The position numbers and the translations under genes are program-made. Below are positions 1-7,395 of a stretch of 39,497 nucleotides of DNA, one piece after another. Position 1 is the stretch's first letter. Every line of letters starts with the position of its first letter. The notes under the pieces were generated by a model. It had not been told where the DNA came from. It did not search any database and saw only the letters and a program-made list of their open reading frames with translations. The stretch is taken from positions 1-39,497 of IMG/VR virus record IMGVR_UViG_3300048927_000334; one strand, written 5' to 3'. Source of the stretch: a virus.

Positions 1-28
1 GCGTACTACCCCGGACCGATGGATTTGA

Positions 29-103
29 GCGGGTGTAGCTCAGGGGTAGAGCACAACCTTGCCAAGGTTGGGGTCGAGGGTTCAAATCCCTTCGCCCGCT
101 CCA
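29..103 (+). tRNA. tRNA-Gly(GCC)
   Basis: The cloverleaf folds completely. The acceptor stem GCGGGTG pairs with CGCCCGC with one G-T wobble. The D-arm contains AGCTCAGGGGTAGAGC, the anticodon stem is CAACC/GGTTG around the loop TTGCCAA, and the T-loop contains TTCAAAT. The anticodon GCC is at 61-63 and the CCA end is encoded at 101-103. It reads GGC/GGU glycine codons. It lies at the very edge of the window, so its promoter is not visible. Confidence 0.97.
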
Positions 104-268
104 AAATTTCCCAGGACACAGTTATTTCGTCTTCTTATGAGGACGCCGCTCCCGGTCTGTCGGCTTGTCGTGCATGATTTTTATCGGGCGACATGTAATC
201 AGGCGGAACTTATGGCGGGGATATCCGTTCTTGACGCGAGGCTCCTAACCCCAGTTCCCCTCTGAATT

Positions 269-293
269 GCCCGCCGCGAGCGGGCATTTTTTT
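269..293 (+). terminator. Rho-independent terminator downstream of tRNA-Gly
   Basis: The stem GCCCGC/GCGGGC (269-274 with 280-285) has a 5-nt loop and is followed by A and seven T. It probably ends the tRNA-Gly transcript. The 165 bases between the tRNA and this hairpin hold no reading frame I would defend. Confidence 0.8.
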
Positions 294-381
294 GTCACCC
301 CGTGAAAATACCATTTGGCACAGGGAACAGCTTCCGGGCGCATCGCGTTTTCCTGCGTTGTTCAACGCGAGGGGATAGCTC

Positions 382-681
382 ATGTCCATAAATCTCAGAC
401 GAACTTGTGTGGTTGCCGTATTTGCCGTCCTGTCCATCCCGGCTGCCTCTTTCGCTGCCGACATGATCACTTACGGAAGGGAAACGGCCCCGAAATACAA
501 AGTGCACCATCATCCACGTGCCGTTGCAAATGTGTATGCTGCCGGCGCGCCCTTACGCTGCAACGAGAATATCGTGTCTTACCGCTCCCCTTACGAGCGG
601 CATACGGAAGTGGTTACTCTCTGCCATCCGCCGCTAAACTGGCAAACAGAGTCTTCTACCGCAACAATATGGTCGCCTTGA
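382..681 (+). CDS. Small secreted protein, unknown function (99 aa)
   Basis: The start ATG is preceded by GAGGGGATAGCTC, a usable ribosome site. Residues 1-25 form a Sec signal peptide: basic SINLRR, a hydrophobic stretch, then an AASFAA cleavage site. The mature part is about 74 residues, rich in His, Tyr and Pro, with two cysteines (LRCNEN and TLCHPP) that could form a disulfide in the periplasm. No domain is recognised. It stands alone, followed by a terminator at 747-790. It could be ordinary host chromosome next to the tRNA rather than island or phage DNA. Confidence 0.7.
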   Translation: MSINLRRTCVVAVFAVLSIPAASFAADMITYGRETAPKYKVHHHPRAVANVYAAGAPLRCNENIVSYRSPYERHTEVVTLCHPPLNWQTESSTATIWSP

Positions 682-746
682 TCTTGTCATAATTCATTTG
701 ATGTGCTTTTGTTCGCTCGCCCTTGTGGGAGGGGGTAAAGGTTGAG

Positions 747-790
747 ACCCGCTGGCTGTTTCGATACGGCAAGCGGGTTTCCCTTTTTTT
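747..790 (+). terminator. Rho-independent terminator
   Basis: The stem ACCCGCT/AGCGGGT (747-753 with 772-778) is followed by TTTCCC and seven T. It terminates the secreted-protein gene upstream. The motif GTTGAGACCCGCTGG at its 5' side recurs in the terminator at 2685-2720. Confidence 0.75.
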
Positions 791-886
791 GGCGTCCGGC
801 CAGCCACAGGCAGTGCGAGAAATGCCGCAAATTCTCAACGCACGTCCAGAAGAAGACGCAAACTTTGCTTTTCTCATTGAAGATGA

Positions 887-1066
887 ATGGTAGCGGGAGA
901 CCGTCTTAATCTTTATCACCTACAGCAAGCCGCCGAGCTTATTGATGTCGGCACATGGCAAATTGCTTTGAAAAAAGCGATCAATGAATATCTCCCGACA
1001 GTCGCCCCGCCGCCGCCAGCGAACTATCTGAATGACGTCGAAGCGCGGTCGCGAAACACCCATTGA
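887..1066 (+). CDS. Possible small or remnant gene (59 aa)
   Basis: This reading frame starts at ATG 887 and contains a plausible amphipathic, coding-like stretch (LYHLQQAAELIDVGTWQIAL), then a Pro-rich segment and a stop at 1064. Its start overlaps the stop of an even shorter frame (ATG 822 to TAG 893, 23 aa, containing NARPEEDANFAFLIEDEW). Its 3' end overlaps the next small frame at 1032. The chain of overlaps could be translationally coupled phage-style small genes, or the debris of one gene broken by frameshifts. No ribosome site is convincing and no family is recognised. Confidence 0.3.
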   Translation: MVAGDRLNLYHLQQAAELIDVGTWQIALKKAINEYLPTVAPPPPANYLNDVEARSRNTH

Positions 1067-1181
1067 CAGCTATATCGCCTCGCGAGAAATCGCAGGGCCT
1101 TTTCCGTATTGGCCCCCAAGTTCCAGTGAGCATAGCTTTATTGGAGCACCTGCTGGCATCGCCTATTGCCGTCATTCATAA
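1032..1181 (+). CDS. Possible small or remnant gene (49 aa)
   Basis: This frame runs from ATG 1032 (immediately after an in-frame TGA) to TAA 1179. It reads as plausible protein (TPIDSYIASREIAGPF, then a Pro/Ser-rich tail). It overlaps the previous small frame by about 35 bases in a different phase. It may be the C-terminal remnant of the same broken gene. Nothing else is seen between it and the gene starting at 1239. Confidence 0.25.
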   Translation: MTSKRGRETPIDSYIASREIAGPFPYWPPSSSEHSFIGAPAGIAYCRHS

Positions 1182-1238
1182 ATACTACTCCGATATGCCT
1201 TAGAGGACCGGTGGGGGCGTTGTGACCTCCTGTCCAGC

Positions 1239-2492
1239 ATGGAGGCAGTTGTGGATGAACCAAAGCGATCAATGAGCCGAGAGGAGCTTTACAAACTGGT
1301 GTGGTCCACACCTATGCAGAAGCTAGCGGAGACGTACGGCCTATCAGACCGAGGTTTAGCAAAAACCTGCGAGCGATATCTAATTCCAGCGCCATCGAGG
1401 GGGTATTGGGCAAAAATTGACGCCGGGCAAACTGTCAAGCGAACGCCGCTGCGAGCGGTCGAGAATACAGCTCTCCATACGGTGCACATTGGCACCAAGC
1501 CGGCGAGCACCCGTAGCCCTTACGTAACCCAAATTCTCGAGACTGCTCTGCGAGAAATGGAGGATGAGAACAAGCGTCTGCGTCAGCCTTCTCCAGCTGA
1601 AAAATTTCCTCCTGCGCAGCCTCAACCACGAAAATCTCCTCCCACATCCCAAGGCAAAGACGAGCGGCCCGTCGTAATGCATACAGGAAAGCTTAGATCT
1701 GAAGTCCAATCCTTTGTGGCTGAACTCCGAAGTCGTGAGATCGATCGAGATGGGTACGTTTCACTGAAGGGCGCAAAAGTTACCCCAAAAGACGTGCCTC
1801 GCGTCGGCGCCATTTTAAACAGCCTCTGCACTGAACTCGAACCTTATGGTTTTGCGTTTGCTGCCACGTCCGCCAGGCTGGGCTTCGCGAAAGATGGGAC
1901 AACATTGGGCTTCACTATTGACGCTCCGAGAAAGCGACAAGTCGAGATATCCCGCAGTGGCTGGCAGCACTTCACGTACGTGCATGTGGGGAGATTGAGG
2001 TTACACTTTTACGGCCCAGGTGCTGGGATCAAAACGGAGTGGTGTGATACCGAGGCCAAAACGATCGAGGACCATCTAGCCAAAATTGTAGAGAACTATC
2101 GGATCGCGCATGTCGCCGCGCGCGAAAACGATGAGCGAAATCGCCAGGAGGCTGCGCGTCGAGCGCATATGGCATCTCGTAGGAAAATGGCAGAGCAGCG
2201 TACGAAGCGTGAAAGCGACCGCCTTGCCTTTTTGCAAGGTATTACCGATGCTCGCCGTGAGGCGGACGATTTGCGCGACACCCTTGCGACTGTTCCTACC
2301 AGCGAAGACGTCCCGGACGATTACCGGCGCATGCTGGAGTGGGCGGAACAGCGTCTGAAGCACCTTGAAGAGCAAACCAGTGTGGAAACAATCCAAGCAT
2401 CACTAGAGACCAAGCAGCTTTTCGCCGATCCAGACCCGCTTTATGACCCGGAAGGTGATCCGCCAGTTAAGGTCAACTACTGGGACGATTAG
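1239..2492 (+). CDS. HTH plus coiled-coil protein, unknown function (417 aa)
   Basis: Residues about 13-65 form a helix-turn-helix-like N-terminal region: REELYKLVW, then LAETYGLSDRGLAKTCERY, ending GYWAKI. It suggests DNA binding with a role in reading sequence. Residues about 100-150 are a Pro/Gln-rich linker. The middle (about 150-275) is a globular domain with alternating beta-like segments. Residues about 280-390 are a charged coiled coil (AARENDERNRQEAARRAHM and following), ending in an acidic tail. ATG 1239 has a poor ribosome site; ATG 1272 (MSREELYK) is an alternative start and fits the domain border better. The gene is monocistronic between two similar terminators. Related uncharacterised proteins occur in proteobacterial islands; I assign no function. 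Confidence 0.75.
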   Translation: MEAVVDEPKRSMSREELYKLVWSTPMQKLAETYGLSDRGLAKTCERYLIPAPSRGYWAKIDAGQTVKRTPLRAVENTALHTVHIGTKPASTRSPYVTQILETALREMEDENKRLRQPSPAEKFPPAQPQPRKSPPTSQGKDERPVVMHTGKLRSEVQSFVAELRSREIDRDGYVSLKGAKVTPKDVPRVGAILNSLCTELEPYGFAFAATSARLGFAKDGTTLGFTIDAPRKRQVEISRSGWQHFTYVHVGRLRLHFYGPGAGIKTEWCDTEAKTIEDHLAKIVENYRIAHVAARENDERNRQEAARRAHMASRRKMAEQRTKRESDRLAFLQGITDARREADDLRDTLATVPTSEDVPDDYRRMLEWAEQRLKHLEEQTSVETIQASLETKQLFADPDPLYDPEGDPPVKVNYWDD

Positions 2493-2635
2493 TGTAAGTC
2501 TCCAAGGAAAGCAGATGGCAGATTTTAATATGCGCATTGATTGGTGCAATTGATCTGCGCCTCCTTTACGGAGATCGAGAACGTCGGGACAATGGTCCAC
2601 AAGTTCAGCCCGCTCAAATGTGCGGCTTGATCAAA

Positions 2636-2681
2636 GTGCCCGATTGGGCACGTTGAACTTCGCGCCAATTGGCGCGAAGTT
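2636..2681. repeat. Two adjacent inverted repeats, one a perfect 26-bp palindrome
   Basis: GTGCCC-GATT-GGGCAC (2636-2651) is a 6-bp stem. A perfect 26-bp palindrome follows at 2656-2681 (arms AACTTCGCGCC and GGCGCGAAGTT around AATT). They sit between two convergent genes, directly before a terminator hairpin. They could be extra terminator or RNA-processing hairpins, or a dimeric protein-binding site. Confidence 0.7.
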
Positions 2682-2684
2682 GAG

Positions 2685-2720
2685 AACCCGCTGGCAGTAC
2701 GAGGCTGCTGGCGGGTTTTC
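2685..2720 (+). terminator. Rho-independent terminator between convergent genes
   Basis: The stem AACCCGC/GCGGGTT (2685-2691 with 2711-2717) has weaker internal pairing, and TTTTC overlaps its end. It is the expected 3' end of the 417-aa gene transcript. Its 5' part shares GTTGAGA(A)CCCGCTGG with the terminator at 747-790. Confidence 0.7.
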
Positions 2721-2741
2721 GTCTAGGTCTGGAACTCAACC

Positions 2742-3332
2742 TCAATCATCGTATTCGCGCCACTCTGCCTGAACGAAGCCGTCAAGCGCCTCAATAGCTC
2801 GCCCGAGATGCTTGTAATTTATCCGGTTCTTCCCAAACCATTCCGACTTGCGGAAATACTTCTTCGTCTTAGCCGCTTTATCAAGGTCGATCATGGTCCA
2901 CCCAATTTCAAAGCAGCGTAGGCGTATCTCATCCAAGAGTGGTATGCCTGTAGCCTTGTATGGCTTGCGACTTCTTCTCATCCCATGATAGCGGGCAACA
3001 TACCGTATGTTGACTATGCTGGAGTGTGGGAACGCTTCACATAAATCTTTGATGCTCCCCGACGGGTAAAGTTTCCGAAGCCTTGATATCTCTGCTGCGG
3101 TCCATTGATGCGCCGGCTTTCTCAGCCCCATTTGCGCGCACTTCCAACCTATGGCCCCGCGGGTTCGGTTCAGCGCCTTCTCCATCGCGTCGTAGTCCGG
3201 GGCAAGCTTTCTTACTATCTCGTGCTCAGCCTCAGACCACAGCTTGTTGTGTCCGACATAACCAGTTTTGCGCGCGCGCTCCCTGGATTGGGCAGCCACG
3301 CGCGCATACTTCGCATGATAAGTGAGATTCAT
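2742..3332 (-). CDS. SANT/Myb-like DNA-binding protein (196 aa)
   Basis: The start ATG follows GAGAGGAGGTGGGCC, a very strong ribosome site. The protein contains two repeats of a Trp-anchored SANT/Myb-like pattern: LWSEAEHEIVRKLAPDYDAM with RTRGAIGWKCAQMGL (about 32-70), and QWTAAEISRLRKLYP (about 76-93) followed by a helix-turn-helix-like segment. This resembles the GcrA/SANT-type HTH proteins frequent in alphaproteobacterial phages and islands. The C-terminal part is basic and Trp-containing. A role as a transcriptional regulator is likely but its target is unknown. It is transcribed convergently with the 417-aa gene and divergently from the membrane protein at 3600. Confidence 0.75.
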   Translation of the reverse strand: MNLTYHAKYARVAAQSRERARKTGYVGHNKLWSEAEHEIVRKLAPDYDAMEKALNRTRGAIGWKCAQMGLRKPAHQWTAAEISRLRKLYPSGSIKDLCEAFPHSSIVNIRYVARYHGMRRSRKPYKATGIPLLDEIRLRCFEIGWTMIDLDKAAKTKKYFRKSEWFGKNRINYKHLGRAIEALDGFVQAEWREYDD

Positions 3333-3599
3333 GGCCCACCTCCTCTCGCGATTTCATCCTTTTCCCACCTGAAATGCGAGTCTGAGGCCGAGCTTTTCCC
3401 GGCTTTCCACACCCCTCAATTTTAACCATTGGGATTATGCTGAGGTGGCAAAATTTGGCATCCGCGAGACACAACTGGTGCGAGAACGCAAACTGTCGTA
3501 GGTGCGGGCCACTTGTTCGCTCAGTGAGCAGGCACAGCCGATATTTCAGTTTTACGCTAACGACAGTATATATCGGGCTTCGTAGCTACGGGGAATTAA

Positions 3600-3929
3600 A
3601 TGGAAGGCCTTGTCATTGCTGGTTTTGCGACGCTTGTGATTGGCGGGATTATGCTTTTGCTCTTCGCGGTACCGACAGCGCTGATCTTATGGCTCATCGG
3701 CCGGTTTTTGGGGCGGCTTGCAAGCGGCATAGCTGGCACTGGATTGATTGCGTATCTCACTTACTATGCCGTAAGCTCGCACATGGCCTGTGGATCACTT
3801 GGCGCTTGCGACACCCCCGGCATGATGCTTTTTGCACCAATGATCTATCTGGGGATACCTGCGGCCAGTCTCATCACGGGGATTTTAACGCTTAAGGTCT
3901 GGATCGATCTCAGCCCTACCCGTCGATAG
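3600..3929 (+). CDS. Small integral membrane protein (109 aa)
   Basis: ATG 3600 is preceded by GGGGAATTAA. Three hydrophobic segments are visible: about 3-30 (LVIAGFATLVIGGIMLLLFA), about 38-58, and about 72-98 (MMLFAPMIYLGIPAASLITG). Two cysteines (MACGSLGACD) lie in the loop between the second and third segments. It is an inner-membrane protein of unknown role. The 267 bases upstream separate it from the divergent SANT-like gene and hold the promoters of both, but I cannot assign exact boxes. Confidence 0.65.
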   Translation: MEGLVIAGFATLVIGGIMLLLFAVPTALILWLIGRFLGRLASGIAGTGLIAYLTYYAVSSHMACGSLGACDTPGMMLFAPMIYLGIPAASLITGILTLKVWIDLSPTRR

Positions 3930-4101
3930 GGAGCTGCGACCCAACTGCAAATGCGCGTCGAGCCGCTGGAGTCGGGTGTGAGACCACTGCTCTCCGCCAG
4001 AGGGTTTCTTTCGTCCCCTAATGAAAATTCTAGTTGAGTAGACTCGACTCCAATCTCTCTGCGTGTTTTTCTAATCGCGGGGACGTTATTGGGGGCTTTT
4101 T

Positions 4102-4524
4102 TTGACAATTGTATATTTGCGGGTGCTCAGCGCCCTATTCATTTCGTGTGCCTTGAGCGCATGCACCACGTCGCGTGAGGCATTCAACGCCAATCCAAAG
4201 TCGATCGATAAACCGACGCTCTGTCGCACATACTTGCAAAGCCAAGACCCAGCATTTCAGCAGGACCTCGCCAAGGAACTCAGCCGGCGCGGCGTGCAGT
4301 TCTATCAATGTCCGGAAATGGTGAGGAACCAGGATGCGGCAGCAGCCGCTTTGGTTGCTGTTGCGCTGGTCGGGACGGCAGTCGCTGTTTGCGCCAACAA
4401 CAATTGTGGGAGCGGCTACCCTACGAGAACGTATCCCGGCAACTGCTACTCCTACTACGACCGTGCGGCCGATGGCAGCCTGTGTGGCCATCGAAGCGCG
4501 ATGTCTCGCCCTGGCGGACGGTAA
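4102..4524 (+). CDS. Putative lipoprotein (140 aa)
   Basis: The N-terminus has a hydrophobic signal ending in the lipobox LSAC, followed by TTSREAF, so the protein is expected to be lipidated at that Cys and exported. The C-terminal half holds a hydrophobic Ala/Val stretch (AAAALVAVALVGTAVAV) and a Cys/Tyr/Gly-rich tail. The start is not ATG: TTG 4102 (preceded by GGGGGC), TTG 4117 or GTG 4123 are all possible and all leave the lipobox intact. No enzymatic motif is seen. Confidence 0.6.
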   Translation: MTIVYLRVLSALFISCALSACTTSREAFNANPKSIDKPTLCRTYLQSQDPAFQQDLAKELSRRGVQFYQCPEMVRNQDAAAAALVAVALVGTAVAVCANNNCGSGYPTRTYPGNCYSYYDRAADGSLCGHRSAMSRPGGR

Positions 4525-4580
4525 ATTTAAAAATGAGTTGCTCATGGCAATGAGCAGCACCAAATGAAAGGAGCGAAGAC

Positions 4581-4676
4581 ATGAATGACATGACCATCAG
4601 CACGCGCATCGCGAATATGACCGAAAAAGTCGTCTATTACGATCCAGTAAGACTTGCCTGCTATAAGTGTGAATAG
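4581..4676 (+). CDS. Very small protein at head of the dGTPase cluster (31 aa)
   Basis: ATG 4581 has an excellent ribosome site (AAAGGAGCGAAGAC) placed just after a 7-bp hairpin (TGCTCAT/ATGAGCA, 4539-4556). The product starts MNDMTISTRIANMTEKVVYY and ends ACYKCE, with a C-x-x-C pair. It lies 54 bases upstream of the next small gene and in the same direction as the dGTPase. It could be a true small protein or a leader peptide whose translation affects the downstream genes. The ribosome site is the main support. Confidence 0.4.
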   Translation: MNDMTISTRIANMTEKVVYYDPVRLACYKCE

Positions 4677-4730
4677 ACGAAACGCGATAAACTTCGTATT
4701 AACGACTCAGACAAGGCTTGGGAGAGCGAC

Positions 4731-4922
4731 ATGGCAACTTTGAGCAGAACGAGTGCAAGCGTCAGACTCGGTAGAACGAGAGCGACTGAAAAAAACCCAG
4801 CGTTTCGAGTGGTTGAAAACGAGCTTCGAGTTCTACATTCAAGCATCGGCCGAGATACTGAAGGTAAATGGTCAATGACTATCCGCTCTAAGCGCTCGCG
4901 TGACCAAATCAAAGAGAAATAA
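4731..4922 (+). CDS. Small basic protein directly upstream of the dGTPase (63 aa)
   Basis: ATG 4731 follows GGGAGAGCGAC. The product is strongly basic (many Arg/Lys, start MATLSRTSASVRLGRTRATE) with no transmembrane or known domain. Its stop is only 6 bases before the dGTPase start, and that gene has only a weak ribosome site of its own (AGAGAAA), so the pair is probably co-transcribed and perhaps translationally coupled. A regulatory or nucleic-acid-binding partner role is a guess. Confidence 0.5.
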   Translation: MATLSRTSASVRLGRTRATEKNPAFRVVENELRVLHSSIGRDTEGKWSMTIRSKRSRDQIKEK

Positions 4923-4928
4923 TTTCAG

Positions 4929-6401
4929 ATGAACCCACTCTACGGCCCCTCTGACCGCAAGAGAGAGGCTGGGATAATTGAACACGGGGAGATCGAAGCC
5001 CATCGCTCCCCGTGGCGAAGAGATTATGCCCGCCTTATACACAGTAGCGCATTCCGTCGGCTTCAAGGTAAAACGCAGGTTTTTCCGGGCCATGAAAGCG
5101 ACTTTTTCAGAAATAGATTGACGCACTCTCTCGAGGTCGCCCAAATCGCAAAATCGATTGCGATCAGGTTGAATGCCACGCATCCGCTCTTCAAGGCAAA
5201 GAGTCAGAAGATTGATCCAGATCTTGTCGAGTTCGCAGGAATGGCTCACGACCTTGGCCATCCTCCGTTTGGTCACAATGGTGAAGAAGCGTTAGACGAG
5301 TGCATGCGCGAACATGGCGGGTTTGAAGGCAACGCGCAAACACTGCACATCCTTGCCAAACTAGAAAAGAAAAGCACACTTACCCAGCCTGATGATTTTC
5401 AGCCATTTCAGGAGGGTGGGATAGACCGTCGCGCGGGCCTCAACCTTACGTATCGTTCTCTTGCCGCGATTTTGAAGTACGACGATGTAATTCCAATGAC
5501 CTCGGACCATCGCGGTCCGGGAAAAACAAAAAAAGTCGTTAAGGGATACTACGATGAAGAAAAAGAGCTTGTAGAGCGCATCAAGGAAGCAGTCGTAGGG
5601 GATAAGTCCTATCAGGATTTCAAGACGATCGAATGCTCCATAATGGATATAGCAGACGACATCGCCTACTCTACATATGATCTTGAAGATATTTTTAAAA
5701 GCGGTTTCTTAAGGCCCCTAGACCTATTTGTTCTCGACAAAGAAATTTATGAAAATGTTGTGAAAACAATAAACGAGCGGCTCGGGAAGCAATACAAGGA
5801 CACACCGACGACCGTCACAGAGAAGAACGTGTATCAAGTCCTGACATATGTTTTTGAAGAAGTATTTTTTGTTTCCAAAGCGGGAGAACGACTCGTTAAG
5901 AGACAAGACGTGACCAAAGAAGAGAAGAAGATGGCGTTTGCCACAGAGGCGCACAGTTGGTCCAAACTCATGGCGGATGACGGCTACTACCGAACGGATT
6001 TCACTGCGGCGCTCATTCAGTTGTTTTTGGAGGGAGTTGAAGTACTAAAAGACCCCAACTATCCCCAGTTACATAAAGCTCGGCTGACTGTTGACACCTT
6101 TATAGCTGTCGAAACACTCAAGAACATCACATATCAAGCGATTATAAGATCTCCTACACTCCAAGTAGTCGAGTTCCGTGGTAAAGATATTATAAAGAAA
6201 ATCTTCAACGCGGTCGTGACGAACGATGGAGATAGGCTTCTACCAACCGACTTTAGAAAAATTTACCAGCGAGCAAATAATGATTCACAAAAACGGCGGG
6301 TGGTATGCGATTTTATTGCCGGAATGACCGACCGGTACGCAATTGAGTTCTATAGCCGCCTCTTTGGGGCCAATGGTCTTACAATGCACAAGCCTTTCTA
6401 A
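4929..6401 (+). CDS. dgt: Deoxyguanosinetriphosphate triphosphohydrolase (dGTPase), HD superfamily, E. coli Dgt-like (490 aa)
   Basis: The family hydrolyses dGTP (some members other dNTPs) to deoxynucleoside and tripolyphosphate in the cytosol. The N-terminus carries the family signature HSSAFRRLQGKTQVF and NRLTHSLEVAQIA with metal ligand H66. The HD pair is H107-D108 in MAHDLGHPPFGHNGEE, and a distal Asp-rich motif IMDIADDIAYSTYDLED completes the site. At 490 aa it matches the long E. coli Dgt type (about 505 aa) rather than the roughly 400-aa housekeeping alphaproteobacterial form, so it is probably an accessory copy. It sits 6 bases after a small basic gene and 82 bases before the SDH protease, and its base composition is more A/T-rich than the phage late genes. 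dGTPases of this kind are known antiphage effectors that deplete dNTPs; that role here is inferred from the setting. Confidence 0.92.
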   Translation: MNPLYGPSDRKREAGIIEHGEIEAHRSPWRRDYARLIHSSAFRRLQGKTQVFPGHESDFFRNRLTHSLEVAQIAKSIAIRLNATHPLFKAKSQKIDPDLVEFAGMAHDLGHPPFGHNGEEALDECMREHGGFEGNAQTLHILAKLEKKSTLTQPDDFQPFQEGGIDRRAGLNLTYRSLAAILKYDDVIPMTSDHRGPGKTKKVVKGYYDEEKELVERIKEAVVGDKSYQDFKTIECSIMDIADDIAYSTYDLEDIFKSGFLRPLDLFVLDKEIYENVVKTINERLGKQYKDTPTTVTEKNVYQVLTYVFEEVFFVSKAGERLVKRQDVTKEEKKMAFATEAHSWSKLMADDGYYRTDFTAALIQLFLEGVEVLKDPNYPQLHKARLTVDTFIAVETLKNITYQAIIRSPTLQVVEFRGKDIIKKIFNAVVTNDGDRLLPTDFRKIYQRANNDSQKRRVVCDFIAGMTDRYAIEFYSRLFGANGLTMHKPF

Positions 6402-6483
6402 ACGGGATAAGTGGTTTAACTTTTTCAAGGCGAGTTTCGGACAAGCTTCGCAGTGTAATTCGGGACCATACTGGGGGATATAA

Positions 6484-7395
6484 TTGGACGTCTTTCTCTA
6501 CAATGGTGAGATTAAGAGAAGCGCCGATCTCAGGTTCATCGAGTTGGTGAACAAGGAGAAGCGTCACAACGACTGCCTAATAATTATTGTAACGCCAGGC
6601 GGTGATCCCGACGCAGCTTACAAAATGGCCCGCTACCTCCAGCACCGGTACACATCTTACAAGGTTTTGATCTCCGGATACTGCAAGAGCGCGGGAACAC
6701 TTTTCGCTATCGGAGCGGACGAGGTGATTTTTACACCATACGGGGAACTAGGCCCCTTGGATGTCCAGATGGCCAAGACGGATCAAATCGCAAGTTTGGA
6801 ATCGGGTCTAAACATAACCGAAGCGTTCGTTACCCTAGAAGATCGTGCACGGCAGACATACCAAAACGTAATTACAGACATCTTGTCATCAAGCGGTGGT
6901 ATCGTATCATTCCAAACGGCGTCGCATGCAGCTACAGAAATTGTAACCGCGCTTTACGGACCTATTTTTGGTAGGATAGACCCGGAGGAAGTAGGCTCTC
7001 GATCTCGAGCAATGCGAATTGGCGAAGATTACAGCCATAGGCTTGCTGAAAAATGGAACAATTTGAAAGGAGATGCGGTTTCGACCCTGTCTCAAACGTA
7101 TTCAAGCCACAACTTTGTAATAGATTACGGAGAAGCTCAATCGTTATTTAACAACGTACGGCTTGCGACTGAAGAAGAAATGAAACTCGTGATCGAACTC
7201 GGTTCGCTGGCGAGGCATCCGCAACGGTCATCATTGACTATCGAAAAGCTTAGGGATATTGGCGCGTCTAACCAAGAGAGTGAAGACAATGAACAAGACA
7301 CCGAACAAAGCCCAGCCACGAACAGAGAAGACGGAAATGCCGATGGACTCGATTCTGAAGCAGCAGGCGGAGCGGAAAGTTCTACGTCCATCTGA
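6484..7395 (+). CDS. SDH (serine dehydrogenase proteinase)-family ClpP/SppA-fold serine protease (303 aa)
   Basis: TTG 6484 is used as start, with GGGGG seven bases upstream. The core shows the ClpP/crotonase fold seen in SDH proteases: LIIIVTPGGDPDAAYKMARY (about 32-51), then the nucleophile motif GYCKSAGTLFAIGADE with Ser69, then FTPYGELGPLDVQ. This matches the SppA/SDH_sah pattern in which the nucleophilic Ser follows a small-residue turn. The rest is helical, and the last about 40 residues are an acidic, low-complexity tail overlapped by another gene. There is no signal peptide, so it is probably cytosolic and oligomeric. The substrate is unknown. It follows the dGTPase in the same direction, which is an unusual pairing. 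Confidence 0.82.
   Translation: MDVFLYNGEIKRSADLRFIELVNKEKRHNDCLIIIVTPGGDPDAAYKMARYLQHRYTSYKVLISGYCKSAGTLFAIGADEVIFTPYGELGPLDVQMAKTDQIASLESGLNITEAFVTLEDRARQTYQNVITDILSSSGGIVSFQTASHAATEIVTALYGPIFGRIDPEEVGSRSRAMRIGEDYSHRLAEKWNNLKGDAVSTLSQTYSSHNFVIDYGEAQSLFNNVRLATEEEMKLVIELGSLARHPQRSSLTIEKLRDIGASNQESEDNEQDTEQSPATNREDGNADGLDSEAAGGAESSTSI

Noticed and set aside
29-103. tRNA-Gly as the left attachment site of the prophage
   Set aside because: The integrase overlaps tRNA-Met, and no partial copy of tRNA-Gly or of tRNA-Met was found at the other end, so tRNA-Gly is only a neighbour.
104-268. Possible small RNA or tRNA-like fragment between tRNA-Gly and its terminator
   Set aside because: GGCGGGGATAT and GTTCCCCTC look faintly tRNA-like, but no cloverleaf or other stable fold could be made.
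4102-4135. TTGACA at 4102 as a -35 promoter box
   Set aside because: No acceptable -10 box occurs 16-18 bases downstream, and the bases are more likely the TTG start of the lipoprotein gene.
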